NCBI RefSeq assembly: GCF_014831675.1 | Contig: NZ_VJXY01000006.1 | Span: 1 to 64,000 of the forward strand | Origin: Komarekiella delphini-convector SJRDD-AB1 | GTDB lineage: Bacteria > Cyanobacteriota > Cyanobacteriia > Cyanobacteriales > Nostocaceae | Direction: 5' to 3' | Length of the DNA: 64,000 nucleotides | In this document: in pieces, positions 46,876-55,864 of the stretch | Layout of the letters: every line of letters starts with the position of its first letter | Numbering within the stretch: the stretch's first letter is position 1 | Notes under the pieces: model-generated | Database searches by the model: none | What the model was told of the DNA's origin: nothing | What the model saw: the letters and a program-made list of their open reading frames with translations, nothing else | Position numbers and translations under genes: made by a program

Positions 46876-47223
46876 TTGATTGATGAAACTGTTGAACTGT
46901 TATACCCTTCTGTGGAGAAATTAGTTAAGGAAATTGTGGCAGTTAACCACGCTTGGAAAGTGGCTTGTGAATTATTTGGACAAGATTCAGCCTTATCTAT
47001 TTCTTCGCGGGATTTAAAAACCTGTTTACAAGTGCGTTTATTACGAAGCTATGCACCAGAACAGGTTTATTTAATTGAGGATAAACAATCAGAAGGTGAA
47101 CCAGCTTACAGCTTATGTCTCCGAGAAATTATAAACAACAGACAGTATGCAGAACATCTTCCTATACGGGTAGCACAAGATGTTTTATCGCCTCAAGAAT
47201 TAGAGCAATTTAAAAAGGCTTAA
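46876..47223 (+). CDS. Small protein at the head of the Zorya-like operon
   Basis: 115 residues from a TTG at 46876. The same frame is open back to 46819 and its first part reads like protein (IFGNNKPTEAQAIRIKALID) but has no ATG, GTG or TTG before 46876, so the true start is unclear: a rare codon or a lost start. The protein is helical and acidic-amphipathic, with VEKLVKEIVAVNHAWKVACE and a C-terminal LSPQELEQFKKA. No known domain. It ends 26 bases before the ZorA-like gene, so it is very probably in that operon. Confidence 0.6.
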   Translation: MIDETVELLYPSVEKLVKEIVAVNHAWKVACELFGQDSALSISSRDLKTCLQVRLLRSYAPEQVYLIEDKQSEGEPAYSLCLREIINNRQYAEHLPIRVAQDVLSPQELEQFKKA

Positions 47224-47249
47224 TCAATACAAGTTAGAGAAGGTAATTT

Positions 47250-49268
47250 GTGGAAATAGCAAAAGTTTGGGACATTATTTGGGATAACGAACCTTTTCAT
47301 TGGGCAACTGCCTTTGTGTTAATATCTGCAATTATTGTAGAGCTTTACACATTATGGCAATATTGGCACTCAGAGTGTGGCACAACTGAAGCCTCAATCA
47401 AATTTTTGATTAATTTGAGAAAAGGTAAAAATGTAAAGCTTTTAGAAAAAGTTCGCCCCTGGTTAAAAGAGCATTTAGGAACCGATGATGTAAGCGTAAT
47501 TAGTCAACAAGCACAAAGCGATCGCAACTTCGTACTTATAAACTATCCATCTGTCTTAGCTCGTCCAATACCCCGAACTTCCCTGCGTTTCGTGACAACC
47601 TTATGTACTGCTATTGGTGTTTTAGGAACCTTTTACGGCATACAACAGGGGCTCCAAGGAATCAATTTATCTACAGATAATCCCAAAGAACTGATGTCTG
47701 CCAGTAAAGAGCTACTGGTGGGGATGAAAACAGCTTTCTCCACTTCTTTGATGGGGCTTGGTTCTGGTAGTTTCTTTACTCTAGTTTTGTTTGGATGTGA
47801 TTCGCTACGGCAGAAACGGCGTGATAGTTTGCGTCAGAGATTGAAGGCGATCGCAACTTTGAAAACGGCAGATAATATTAACCGTGAAGTAGCCGAAGCA
47901 CTTAGTCTTGTAGCAAAAAACTTGACTGGACTAAAGCAGTTAAATGCAGAAAGCATTGGTCAAGCTGTAGGTAGGAGTATTGCAGAACAATTCGCAGGTT
48001 TAAATCAATTGTCAGCCCAAGCTATTGGTAAAGCTGTAGGACAGCAAATTTTCCCAGCCTTGGAAGCAATATTTAAAGAACAGAAAAAACTTCGGGAACT
48101 CCAAGAAAATCAAGGACAGAGAGTTTTAGAAAAACTCATCACTGATCTGCGAATTCAGGTACTCGAACCGATTGCAGATCGACTAGATAAAAGTGCAGAG
48201 TTAACCCAGCAAGCCTCCACAGCAGTGCTGACACTGCATAAGGAACTCGGTGGTATCTCTCAAAGTTTGGCAAGTTCCATCCTGACAATTCAGAACTTTC
48301 AAAAAGAGACTTTGGTAGAACTCCAGGGATTTGCTAACAATTTGGGAGACACTCTAAATCAGTTCCAAACAGATACACAAGGTGTTTTACAGCAAACAGC
48401 CCACGAAATTAATCGAGCTGTAGATCAGAGTATCCAAGGAATGACAGCCCAGCGAAGTGCTTTTGAAGAAAGTGCAGTGCAAGCTGCTGCTACCTTCCGA
48501 GGAATTCGAGAGGAACTGCAAACAGCGCTACAAGAACGCGCAGCAGTAGAAAAGCAGATGCTTCAAGCTACTCAGACTGGAATTATCCAAATTCTCACCC
48601 AAGCAAATAGAACCTTTCATGAGCAAACTAATACTCTAAAAACAGTGGGTGAGCAAGCTTCTGGATTGATGAATGATGCGAAGGATAATCTTCTGGCTAC
48701 TTTAGTAAATATTGATGCAACACTCACAGCAACTCGCCAAACAGTAGAAGATGATTTGACAAGATTTAGGGAAGAATACCAAACAAATTTACAGACATTT
48801 TTTCAACAACAAAACAACTTACTTGAGGGGACGCTAGGCAAACAACGAGATGGATTATCTGAGGTGGTGAACAATCTTGATAAAGTCTTCCGAGAGGAAT
48901 CTCAAAGACGTAGCAAATTGGCTCAAGAAGTAGACGAAAGTATGACTAAAATTCAGGTATCTGTTGAACAAATTAACAGATTAGTTAGTGCGGCTGGATT
49001 AAACGATGCACAACGACTAATGCAACTAGAAAAGCTTGCTAGCGGTATTGGTAAGCAAGTGCAAATAGTAGACAATTCATACATAAATTTGAATCAGAAA
49101 TTTCACGATAGCCTTCAGTCTTGGCAGAGTCACCTCGAAGGTTCTATGCAAAGAACTGTTGACTTACAAGAAAGCTTTTTCCAAAAAGCAGATACTTCTA
49201 TGGCTAGAGTTTGCGGAAATCTACTTAAAACAGCAGAAGTGTTGGTAGCAGCAAATAATAAGTACTAA
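47250..49268 (+). CDS. zorA: ZorA-like MotA/ExbB-type channel protein with long tail
   Basis: 672 residues from a GTG start. One membrane helix at about residues 17-38, then a MotA/TolQ/ExbB-type core at about 105-190 with LCTAIGVLGTFYGIQQGL and MKTAFSTSLMGLGSGSFF, the two channel helices. From about residue 195 the protein is a long coiled coil to the end (about 480 residues), as expected for the cytoplasmic tail of ZorA. ZorA forms the inner-membrane ring around a ZorB dimer and passes a proton-driven signal to the cytoplasmic effector. The gene sits 21 bases upstream of the ZorB-like gene. Confidence 0.82.
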   Translation: MEIAKVWDIIWDNEPFHWATAFVLISAIIVELYTLWQYWHSECGTTEASIKFLINLRKGKNVKLLEKVRPWLKEHLGTDDVSVISQQAQSDRNFVLINYPSVLARPIPRTSLRFVTTLCTAIGVLGTFYGIQQGLQGINLSTDNPKELMSASKELLVGMKTAFSTSLMGLGSGSFFTLVLFGCDSLRQKRRDSLRQRLKAIATLKTADNINREVAEALSLVAKNLTGLKQLNAESIGQAVGRSIAEQFAGLNQLSAQAIGKAVGQQIFPALEAIFKEQKKLRELQENQGQRVLEKLITDLRIQVLEPIADRLDKSAELTQQASTAVLTLHKELGGISQSLASSILTIQNFQKETLVELQGFANNLGDTLNQFQTDTQGVLQQTAHEINRAVDQSIQGMTAQRSAFEESAVQAAATFRGIREELQTALQERAAVEKQMLQATQTGIIQILTQANRTFHEQTNTLKTVGEQASGLMNDAKDNLLATLVNIDATLTATRQTVEDDLTRFREEYQTNLQTFFQQQNNLLEGTLGKQRDGLSEVVNNLDKVFREESQRRSKLAQEVDESMTKIQVSVEQINRLVSAAGLNDAQRLMQLEKLASGIGKQVQIVDNSYINLNQKFHDSLQSWQSHLEGSMQRTVDLQESFFQKADTSMARVCGNLLKTAEVLVAANNKY

Positions 49269-49289
49269 ATAACCAATGGAGTAATTACA

Positions 49290-49943
49290 ATGGCTGATTT
49301 TATCAGCGACGAATTTGTGGATACAGATATTGCCGATGATGACGACTCTAGTATCTATCTATCTATTGGCGATCTGATGTCTGGTTTACTAATGTTTTTT
49401 GCTTTGCTATTTATCACTGCACTACTCCAGCTTGCACAAAAGGATGTACCAAAACGGGTAGTAATTGGTAATGTTGTTGGACAGATGAAAACCAATAATA
49501 TTAATGTCAAAGTCAACCCTGAAACTGGGGATATTAGTATCCAAGAATCAATTCTTTTTGCAAAAGGAAGTACAGAACTTAAACCAGAAGGTAAAGCTTT
49601 TCTACGCCGCTTTATTCCTGTTTACAGTGGTGTTATTTTCTCTAAACCAGAATTTGCTGAAGAAATTAGCCGCGTAGTTATAGAAGGTCACACTAGCTCA
49701 GAGGGAGATGACAAAACAAATCTCGAGCTAAGTTTACTGAGGTCTTCATCAGTTTATCGATATATTTTTTATGGCATGAATTTCACTACCAAAGCACTTT
49801 TAAGCAAGAAAATACTAGCTGCTGGTCGTGGAGAAATTGAATCTGATAAGAAACGTGATCATCCAGGCGATCGCAAAGTAGTTTTCCGTTTTCAGTTTCG
49901 CAGTGATGAGTTAAAGAAAGATATCGTAAAAACCTCTCTTTAA
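49290..49943 (+). CDS. zorB: ZorB-like MotB/OmpA-type protein
   Basis: 217 residues. An acidic cytoplasmic stretch (residues 8-19, rich in Asp) precedes one helix, SIGDLMSGLLMFFALLFI, with an Asp (residue 28) near the membrane as in MotB/ZorB proton sites. A periplasmic OmpA-like peptidoglycan-binding domain follows (about 85-205): ILFAKGSTELKPEG, VVIEGHTSSEGDD, NLELSLLRSSSVYRYI and DRKVVFRF. In Zorya, ZorB anchors to peptidoglycan and senses envelope disturbance during phage infection. It ends 13 bases before the ZorC-like gene. Confidence 0.85.
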   Translation: MADFISDEFVDTDIADDDDSSIYLSIGDLMSGLLMFFALLFITALLQLAQKDVPKRVVIGNVVGQMKTNNINVKVNPETGDISIQESILFAKGSTELKPEGKAFLRRFIPVYSGVIFSKPEFAEEISRVVIEGHTSSEGDDKTNLELSLLRSSSVYRYIFYGMNFTTKALLSKKILAAGRGEIESDKKRDHPGDRKVVFRFQFRSDELKKDIVKTSL

Positions 49944-49956
49944 AGGAAAAACAATC

Positions 49957-51342
49957 TTGAATTTTCAGTTTTCTATTTCTTCCCTACCTGAAACTCCGCA
50001 GTGTAGTCCTAATCAACTTATTAACCTTGCAAGTAACTTATCAGATATAACAATATCAATACCAAGTGTTGATAAAATATTGGAAGCTATAGAACAGGGA
50101 AAAGCTGATCAAGTAAGTCAGTTAGACTGGGTTTACTGCATCCATGCTAAAGCCCAGTGGGATCAGCAAAATATTGACCGATCCTGGAAAACATCAGCAG
50201 CCATTTGGAAAGTAGCAATTTCTAACTCATGGTTGCAACATCAGCTATTGTGGCGTTTAGCTCTTTATTATAGTGGTCAGCAAGAACAGGTGTTAGCAAA
50301 GTCTCTAGCCGAATCTTTTGATGTCTTTGCTAATTCTGACTTAGTTAGTCATCTGTTACCAGTTCAAATTATTCGGGCGCTTTGTGATAAACAAGCAGGT
50401 AGAGAATTAGCCAAAATTGCTTGTGAACAGCGTGTTAATCGAACTGAACTGCTAAATGCAATTCGAGATAGTTTACCTGTTTGGATTCCATTATTTAGCC
50501 AATTTGTAGAAAACATAACTCCTTATTTTTCCACAATTATTTCTGCAAATAAAAGTCAGGTAAAATGGCTGTTAAGTTGTTTGGATGAAATGTCAGATAG
50601 TCAGCGAATAGAAGCTGTTAACCATTTACTAACTAATGTTTCCAATAGTGTAGCAACTAATCATTCCTCACTAGTTGATTGGTTGCAAAATAACTATAGA
50701 AATGGTGAAAATTGGTATAAACTTTCAGATCCAGCAAGGCAAAAACTTCGAGAGTGGATTGGAGGTATCAATTATGGTGATTTTCAAAAGCTAGTAAATA
50801 TAATATTAAACAAGCTCGATTTACAAGACTTCGAGTCAAATCAGCTAAGTAGACGTAGGGACTTTTGGGCTAATTACAGCAACCGCTTTGAACGGCTTCG
50901 CATCTTGTTACCAAAGACATCACAAATTGCTATAGGATATCAAATCCAAGGTGATGTTGATCTATTAGAGGATGATGGTAGCGATCGCACAGAGGTCTGT
51001 ATATTTGATTTTGGCGAGTGGTTTGTAGTCGAATTCTTTCGTGGAAGAGGTAGCGAGACACGCTTGTTTCCTAAAAATTCTAGAAATCAGCAAATCCTTT
51101 TTGGTGAATCCACGCTTTCAGTCAAACGCATTCGCTGTCTGGGTGGCGATAAGCATGATCATGTATTTCTTTGGCAGATATTTTCCCGCGCCTGGCTTGC
51201 AAATAATGGAATTGTGCCTAATCCAAATACCCAGCCTTCCAGAAACCCGACAGCAGAGCAATTACGACAGCGAGAAAACAAGCTTGAGCGGTGGAAAAGA
51301 GAAATTGAATATCTGGAACGGGAAGCTAGACTCTACGTGTAA
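49957..51342 (+). CDS. zorC: ZorC-like EH_signature domain protein
   Basis: 461 residues from a TTG start with AAAGGA upstream. The C-terminal half matches the EH_signature type: an FDFGEWFVVEFFR segment with conserved acidic residues, then HDHVFLWQIFSRAWL, and a charged coiled-coil end (LRQRENKLERWKREIEYLE). The N-terminal 300 residues are helical, with no known domain. ZorC works with ZorA/ZorB and, in type I systems, a ZorD helicase-nuclease. Here it is the last operon gene: the next gene on the right is convergent and unrelated, so neither ZorD nor ZorE follows. Confidence 0.75.
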   Translation: MNFQFSISSLPETPQCSPNQLINLASNLSDITISIPSVDKILEAIEQGKADQVSQLDWVYCIHAKAQWDQQNIDRSWKTSAAIWKVAISNSWLQHQLLWRLALYYSGQQEQVLAKSLAESFDVFANSDLVSHLLPVQIIRALCDKQAGRELAKIACEQRVNRTELLNAIRDSLPVWIPLFSQFVENITPYFSTIISANKSQVKWLLSCLDEMSDSQRIEAVNHLLTNVSNSVATNHSSLVDWLQNNYRNGENWYKLSDPARQKLREWIGGINYGDFQKLVNIILNKLDLQDFESNQLSRRRDFWANYSNRFERLRILLPKTSQIAIGYQIQGDVDLLEDDGSDRTEVCIFDFGEWFVVEFFRGRGSETRLFPKNSRNQQILFGESTLSVKRIRCLGGDKHDHVFLWQIFSRAWLANNGIVPNPNTQPSRNPTAEQLRQRENKLERWKREIEYLEREARLYV

Positions 51343-51430
51343 CGTTGTTACTCATGAGGATTGTCAAGAGTTAAGAGGAGCCAGTGCCGTAGCTTTCATA
51401 CTCCCGCTAAGTTTTTTGTAACACCATAAT

Positions 51431-52477
51431 TTAATCCTTCATCACTGCATCCAATAGCACATTGGCATCAAAGCGGACTACATCGGTGCAAGGTAGCCCG
51501 GTTTCTGCTATTGTTCGAGCGATCGCATCAGTAGCCGCAGATTCATCTAAATGAGCTGTATTAAGCGCTACGCCAACTACAGGCACAGTTCCAAAAGCAC
51601 CACCAGCGCTAGCAACAGTTTCATAAAGCCTGATCACTTCTGGTAAAGGTGGGATTAGTACGTGGGGATGATTACGCACATGAACTTGTCCCGCCCGATG
51701 TGCTAACACCAGTTGTGTTGGTTGCGAACCACGGATTAGAGGTAGAGTTGCTGTTGAACTAGGATGCAGCAGTGAACCTTGTCCTTCAACGTGCAAAATA
51801 TCGTAGTTTTTGCCGTAGCGCATGACTATCTGTTCCACAGCACCAGCGGCAAAGTCTACCCGCACTGCATCCAAAGCTACACCATCCCCTTCTAACATCA
51901 CACCAGTTTGACCTGTAGCCAGGAATTTAGAACGCCAGCCCCGAAGTTTTGATGCCCAATGTAGCTCTAGACTAGTTGACATTTTACCGATCGCCATGTC
52001 GGTTCCTACAGTCAACACTCGCCGACAGGGTAAGGTGCGTGCCATCCCACTAGCAACACTTAAATTAGACGGCTCTTTCCGCACATCCCAAATTAATTGT
52101 CCAGGTTTGAGCAGTGCATTTAACTCTGGCATGTTTGCCATTGGTGTGTGCAAACCATTTATTAAAGACATCCCAGCTTTGAGAGCGTCTTTAAATTCAT
52201 GCCAGTAATCATCTGGTACAGCACCACCTCCTGGTGCTATGCCAATTACCAAGACTTCTGGCTCATATTCTAGAGCTGCGGCTACTGATGCCACAATCGG
52301 CACATCACGCTTGATACCTGTTAATTCTGGCAAGGATTTGCCAGCAGTTTCACGATCAATTACTGCGACGATTGGGGCTTCACTGTAGCGTAAAATTGCC
52401 AGCCCTGTTTTGCCGTGAGTTCCGCTAATTCCCTCATGCAATAAGATAGCTACTCGTTGATTAAGTGGCAGACGCAC
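51431..52477 (-). CDS. dgcN: DUF1611/DgcN-like protein
   Basis: 348 residues from a GTG at 52477 (VRLPLNQRVAILLHEG); longer frames add sequence overlapping the gene upstream. It has a Rossmann-like N-terminal domain (VLVIGIAPGGGAVPDDYW, about 80-97) and a P-loop-like C-terminal domain (RVLTVGTDMAIGKMSTSLEL, about 158-177). The family includes DgcN, reported as a D-glutamate N-acetyltransferase that works with the racemase DgcA. It overlaps the DgcA-like gene by 17 bases on the same strand, which strongly supports a shared pathway. In cyanobacteria the real substrate may be a cell-wall D-amino acid or dipeptide. Confidence 0.78.
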   Translation of the reverse strand: MRLPLNQRVAILLHEGISGTHGKTGLAILRYSEAPIVAVIDRETAGKSLPELTGIKRDVPIVASVAAALEYEPEVLVIGIAPGGGAVPDDYWHEFKDALKAGMSLINGLHTPMANMPELNALLKPGQLIWDVRKEPSNLSVASGMARTLPCRRVLTVGTDMAIGKMSTSLELHWASKLRGWRSKFLATGQTGVMLEGDGVALDAVRVDFAAGAVEQIVMRYGKNYDILHVEGQGSLLHPSSTATLPLIRGSQPTQLVLAHRAGQVHVRNHPHVLIPPLPEVIRLYETVASAGGAFGTVPVVGVALNTAHLDESAATDAIARTIAETGLPCTDVVRFDANVLLDAVMKD

Positions 52478-53513
52478 TATGTTGTACTCCCAAACCTGGT
52501 GAATCATTTGGCAAAATTCTCCCCTCTTGCACCAATGCACCCATAAAGGGGTCATCAATTAAGTTAAGATGACTGTCTAAATCTAGATAATCAGCTAGTG
52601 GGGCTAGCTGTGCCGCTGCCGTATTTGCTAGCGCACTGTCGGAATAGCAACCGAACATCACTTGTAACCCATAGGCTCGCGCTGTATGTACCATCCGCAT
52701 TGCCTCGCTTAAGCCCCCAGATTTCATCAGTTTGATGTTAACGCCATCCACGTAGTTTGCCAAATGGGGAATATCGGAACTTGTAAAGCAACTTTCATCG
52801 ACGAAGATGGGTAGGGATGAATGCTCTTTGAGTTTTGCTAAACTTGTTTCTTGCCCCCGTGGCAATGGCTGTTCTACATACTTTATACCTAATTCAGCCA
52901 GCCAATTGCACATTTCAATAGCATCTGTCAAATTCCAACCCCCATTTGCATCAACAAATAATTCTGGTTCAGGCGCTTCTTCTCGCACTGCCAACAGCAT
53001 TTTTTTATCTGCATCTATGCCATCTGGATTACCTAGCTTCACCTTGAAAAGGCGGACATCAGTAAATTGCAACCAGTCCCGCGCCCTAGCCTTAGCTCCT
53101 TCTGGTGAATTAATCCCTATTGTGACTGAAGTCGGCACTATGGCATTGCGCTCAAGTCCCCAAATTTGCCACAGTGGTAGCCCTACGCGCTTACCTAGCC
53201 AGTCATGCATTGCCATATCTAATGCTGCTTTGACAGAAGAAGGAACCTGCTGTTTTGTTAACACTTGCTCAATTTGCTGTCTCTGTAAGGGGCTGAATGC
53301 TTGTAATATTGGTGCAACTTGCAGCAAGGCGTCTTTAATTGTGTCAGTTGATTGTTTGCGATCGCCTATACTAAATGGCGACGCTTCTCCCCACCCTTCG
53401 ATACCATCTTGCGAAATCTTTACCCATATATTCGTTGTCTGTGTCGTTGTACCTCGACTAATAGTTAACGGGAATCTTTTATTGACTGTAAATAAATTTA
53501 CATTAATTTGCAT
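52461..53513 (-). CDS. dgcA: Enolase-superfamily dipeptide epimerase / DgcA-like racemase
   Basis: 350 residues. The muconate-lactonizing-type barrel has FKVKLGN (KxK), three metal ligands in DANGGWN, VEQPLP and VDESCF, a Lys in VNIKLMKSGG, and a late LDLDSHLNL loop with the DxD that in L-Ala-D/L-Glu epimerases binds the substrate amino group. The family recycles murein dipeptides, or, with DgcN, converts N-acetyl-D-Glu to the L form. The overlapping dgcN-like gene points to the DgcN/DgcA pathway; the DxD favours a dipeptide. Both activities are plausible. Confidence 0.82.
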   Translation of the reverse strand: MQINVNLFTVNKRFPLTISRGTTTQTTNIWVKISQDGIEGWGEASPFSIGDRKQSTDTIKDALLQVAPILQAFSPLQRQQIEQVLTKQQVPSSVKAALDMAMHDWLGKRVGLPLWQIWGLERNAIVPTSVTIGINSPEGAKARARDWLQFTDVRLFKVKLGNPDGIDADKKMLLAVREEAPEPELFVDANGGWNLTDAIEMCNWLAELGIKYVEQPLPRGQETSLAKLKEHSSLPIFVDESCFTSSDIPHLANYVDGVNIKLMKSGGLSEAMRMVHTARAYGLQVMFGCYSDSALANTAAAQLAPLADYLDLDSHLNLIDDPFMGALVQEGRILPNDSPGLGVQHSASAT

Positions 53514-53653
53514 ACTTGTGCTGCATATTATGTTAAAGCAAAAGCCAGTGTAAGTTCAAAGTATAGATTATCTGATGTATCTGTTATACTTTTTTACATT
53601 ACATTGCTCAATTATTATATTTTTTATACCTTATTTTATTTATTACTTAGTCT

Positions 53654-54205
53654 ATGAACGACTTAAAAAAATGGAAAACTTTGAAGTCAAAAATGGTTTT
53701 AGATCATCGTTGGTGTCAGGTGAGGCAAGATGAAATAGAGTTACCTAATGGTAAAATTATAGATGATTATTTTGTCAGTATTAAACCAGATGTTGCTTTG
53801 ATTTTACCTATAACTAGTAGTAGAGAAATTGTTTTCGTTCGGCAATATAGACACGCCGTAGGTGAATTTTTCTTGGAACTGCCAGCAGGAAGTTTTGATC
53901 CAACAAGAGAGAGCGCCGAAGCAGCAGCTATCAGAGAACTCGCAGAAGAGACTGGTTATTCTACTAAAGAAATGAAAAAAATTACAGAGCTATACGATAA
54001 GCCTAGCAAAGATACCAATAAAATACATTTATTTTTAGCAGAAAATGTGAGAAAAACTGGAGAACAACAACTAGATATTACAGAAGAAATTGAAGTTGTA
54101 TTAATTCCTATAGAATCTGTTTTAGATAAAGTGTCTCAAGGTGAAATATCTGTTGCAGGAACTATTGCAGCTATCTTATTAGGTTTGCAATCTCTTGCTG
54201 ATTAA
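53654..54205 (+). CDS. NUDIX hydrolase (ADP-ribose pyrophosphatase type)
   Basis: 183 residues. The NUDIX box is GSFDPTRESAEAAAIRELAE plus ETGY, with one residue more than the consensus between the first Gly and Glu; the REL-EE core is intact. The preceding VRQYRHAVGEFFLELPAGSF is typical of ADP-ribose/NUDT5-like hydrolases. It would cleave nucleoside diphosphate derivatives in the cytoplasm. It is a stand-alone gene divergent from dgcA, with a 140-base AT-rich promoter region between. Confidence 0.85.
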   Translation: MNDLKKWKTLKSKMVLDHRWCQVRQDEIELPNGKIIDDYFVSIKPDVALILPITSSREIVFVRQYRHAVGEFFLELPAGSFDPTRESAEAAAIRELAEETGYSTKEMKKITELYDKPSKDTNKIHLFLAENVRKTGEQQLDITEEIEVVLIPIESVLDKVSQGEISVAGTIAAILLGLQSLAD

Positions 54206-54515
54206 TAATAAATATAGCTTTTTTATATTTTTTCATAAAAAGGCTTGAGGCAAATTGTATTCTAAAGTTTTTATACCAATTTTCTTAAGTATTTTTCTGT
54301 AAAATAGTATTCAGAGATTTTAAGTATAATAAGTAGCTTGGCTGCTTTTTTTCATTTTTAGAGTAGTACTTATAACTTATTTGTAGATTGTTTAAAGTTA
54401 GATTCGCGTAGATGATATTTGAGGTAAGTCTCTCAGGGCGATCGCAGCACAAACACATCATCAGAAGACTCTACGTTTTCCTGAGAGATTGATGATTTTT
54501 GAGCGATAATGTTTA
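54206..54515. other. Intergenic region, no gene seen
   Basis: 310 AT-rich bases between convergent genes. It has a HIP1 site near 54440 and an 8-bp inverted repeat, CTCTCAGG (54430-54437) with CCTGAGAG (54480-54487). No ORF of note. Confidence 0.5.
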
Positions 54516-55151
54516 CTATTGAATCAAGTTACACTGCTTTTGCTCAAGTGAACAAATTGCTTGTTTGCCTTGTAAACGCTCTCCTCTCTGTGAAATTTGA
54601 ACATTACTAGATAGAAAAACTTGCCGTCCTGTTGGTACATATCGAATTTCACTAGCGCTAGCTTGAATTTGAGCTTTTGGATATGCCCAAGTAGCATTGC
54701 CAATTGCTTTGACTTCTTTTGTACTCTCATCGTATTCTTGAACATCTGAGGTGATAGTCATTTCTCCCGTTTCGATCAATTGGGCAATAGTCTGCGCGTT
54801 TGCTTTTGTATCAACCGTTGAGTAAAGTAATGCTGAAAACCATTCAGGAATTTGCCCTGAAGTCATGGTTGGAATAACGAAAACAGCAGCGATCGCAAAT
54901 GAGGCACAAGCGACTAGAGAGGCGCGGCGATTTAACCGCCTAAGCGAAAAATTCATTCGATTCACTCTTTGGCGGGTCTTTTGATTTAAAGTTGATTTGT
55001 GAGTCTGTAATAGTTCAATTTCTAGTTGAGCCTTAAATGTCGGATCTGGCTCAATACTTTCTGCAACATGAGTTAGATGTGAAAGTAAATCTGCATCTTG
55101 CTGGGAAAGATTAGTAGGTCGATTGTGTCTAGAATTCATAGTTTTACTCAT
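54516..55151 (-). CDS. Membrane anti-sigma-like protein with OstA-like domain
   Basis: 211 residues. The N-terminal half is soluble and helical (about 15-55), as in anti-sigma regulators, followed by basic residues and one membrane helix (about 76-94: ASLVACASFAIAAVFVIP). The C-terminal about 80 residues resemble an OstA/LptA-N domain: beta strands with MTITSDVQEYDESTKEVKAI, then ASEIRYVPTGRQVFL and GERLQGKQAICSL. Its start overlaps the end of the ECF sigma gene by 8 bases, the usual sigma/anti-sigma arrangement. The OstA part would lie outside the membrane, so it may sense lipopolysaccharide transport. That is inference. Confidence 0.65.
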   Translation of the reverse strand: MSKTMNSRHNRPTNLSQQDADLLSHLTHVAESIEPDPTFKAQLEIELLQTHKSTLNQKTRQRVNRMNFSLRRLNRRASLVACASFAIAAVFVIPTMTSGQIPEWFSALLYSTVDTKANAQTIAQLIETGEMTITSDVQEYDESTKEVKAIGNATWAYPKAQIQASASEIRYVPTGRQVFLSSNVQISQRGERLQGKQAICSLEQKQCNLIQ

Positions 55152-55731
55152 ACGTAGTTTCCAGATACTTGCGTAGGTCTTTCAAAGCTCGACAAATTAA
55201 CATTTTGACGGCAGCTTCACTTTTTCCCATAACTTGTCCCACTTCAGCCGCGCTCAGCCCAGCAAAAATTTGCAAGGCAACTGCTTCTGCTCGTTCAGGA
55301 GTGAGTAAACTTAGGGCTTGGGCAATTTGCTCTAAAGACAATTGACGAGTAACTAATTCATCTGGTGAAATCGTGCCATCTGCGACCTGACTGGCTTCTT
55401 CCAGTGGCAATGTTGGGCGTTTGCGGCGAAAGTAGTCTGCTGTTTTCCGACGAGCAATTCCTAGCAGCCAAGCAGCAAATTTGCCTCGCCCTCGGAAACT
55501 AGAGATTGCTTCTTGAGCTACTAAAAACGTTTGGGCTGTCAAGTCTTGTGCATCATGAATGTTACCAACTTTCGCTAAATGGTAGCTGTAGACAGCTTTG
55601 AGATTACGTCGGTAAAGTTCTGCAAAAGCCTCAGAACAATGCTGCGCCTCCTGAGCTAACTCTTCATCTGATTTCATCCTAAATTCTGGAAGAAATTGAG
55701 TTTGAAGTGGACAAGATGAGGGGTAATTCAT
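55144..55731 (-). CDS. ECF-type RNA polymerase sigma factor
   Basis: 195 residues. Region 2 contains YRRNLKAVYSYHLAKVGN and AQDLTAQTFLVAQEAI, with the promoter-melting stretch KFAAWLLGIARRKTADYFRR. Region 4 ends LSLLTPERAEAVALQIFAGL plus SAAEVGQVMGKSEAAVKMLI, the helix-turn-helix. No region 1.1 or 3 is present. It would direct RNA polymerase to a small regulon, held inactive by the overlapping membrane anti-sigma candidate. Upstream (55732-55864) is a divergent promoter region. Confidence 0.88.
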   Translation of the reverse strand: MNYPSSCPLQTQFLPEFRMKSDEELAQEAQHCSEAFAELYRRNLKAVYSYHLAKVGNIHDAQDLTAQTFLVAQEAISSFRGRGKFAAWLLGIARRKTADYFRRKRPTLPLEEASQVADGTISPDELVTRQLSLEQIAQALSLLTPERAEAVALQIFAGLSAAEVGQVMGKSEAAVKMLICRALKDLRKYLETTYE

Positions 55732-55864
55732 TCATACTTTCCTTTAAGCCAGAAATATGGTTCTATTGGTATGTCGTAGAAGACCATTATTTCGTAACAG
55801 CCAAAATCTCAAAAATTGCCTAATCCAGCAAAGCAGCAGTCATAGTTTGGCTCATTTATATATA

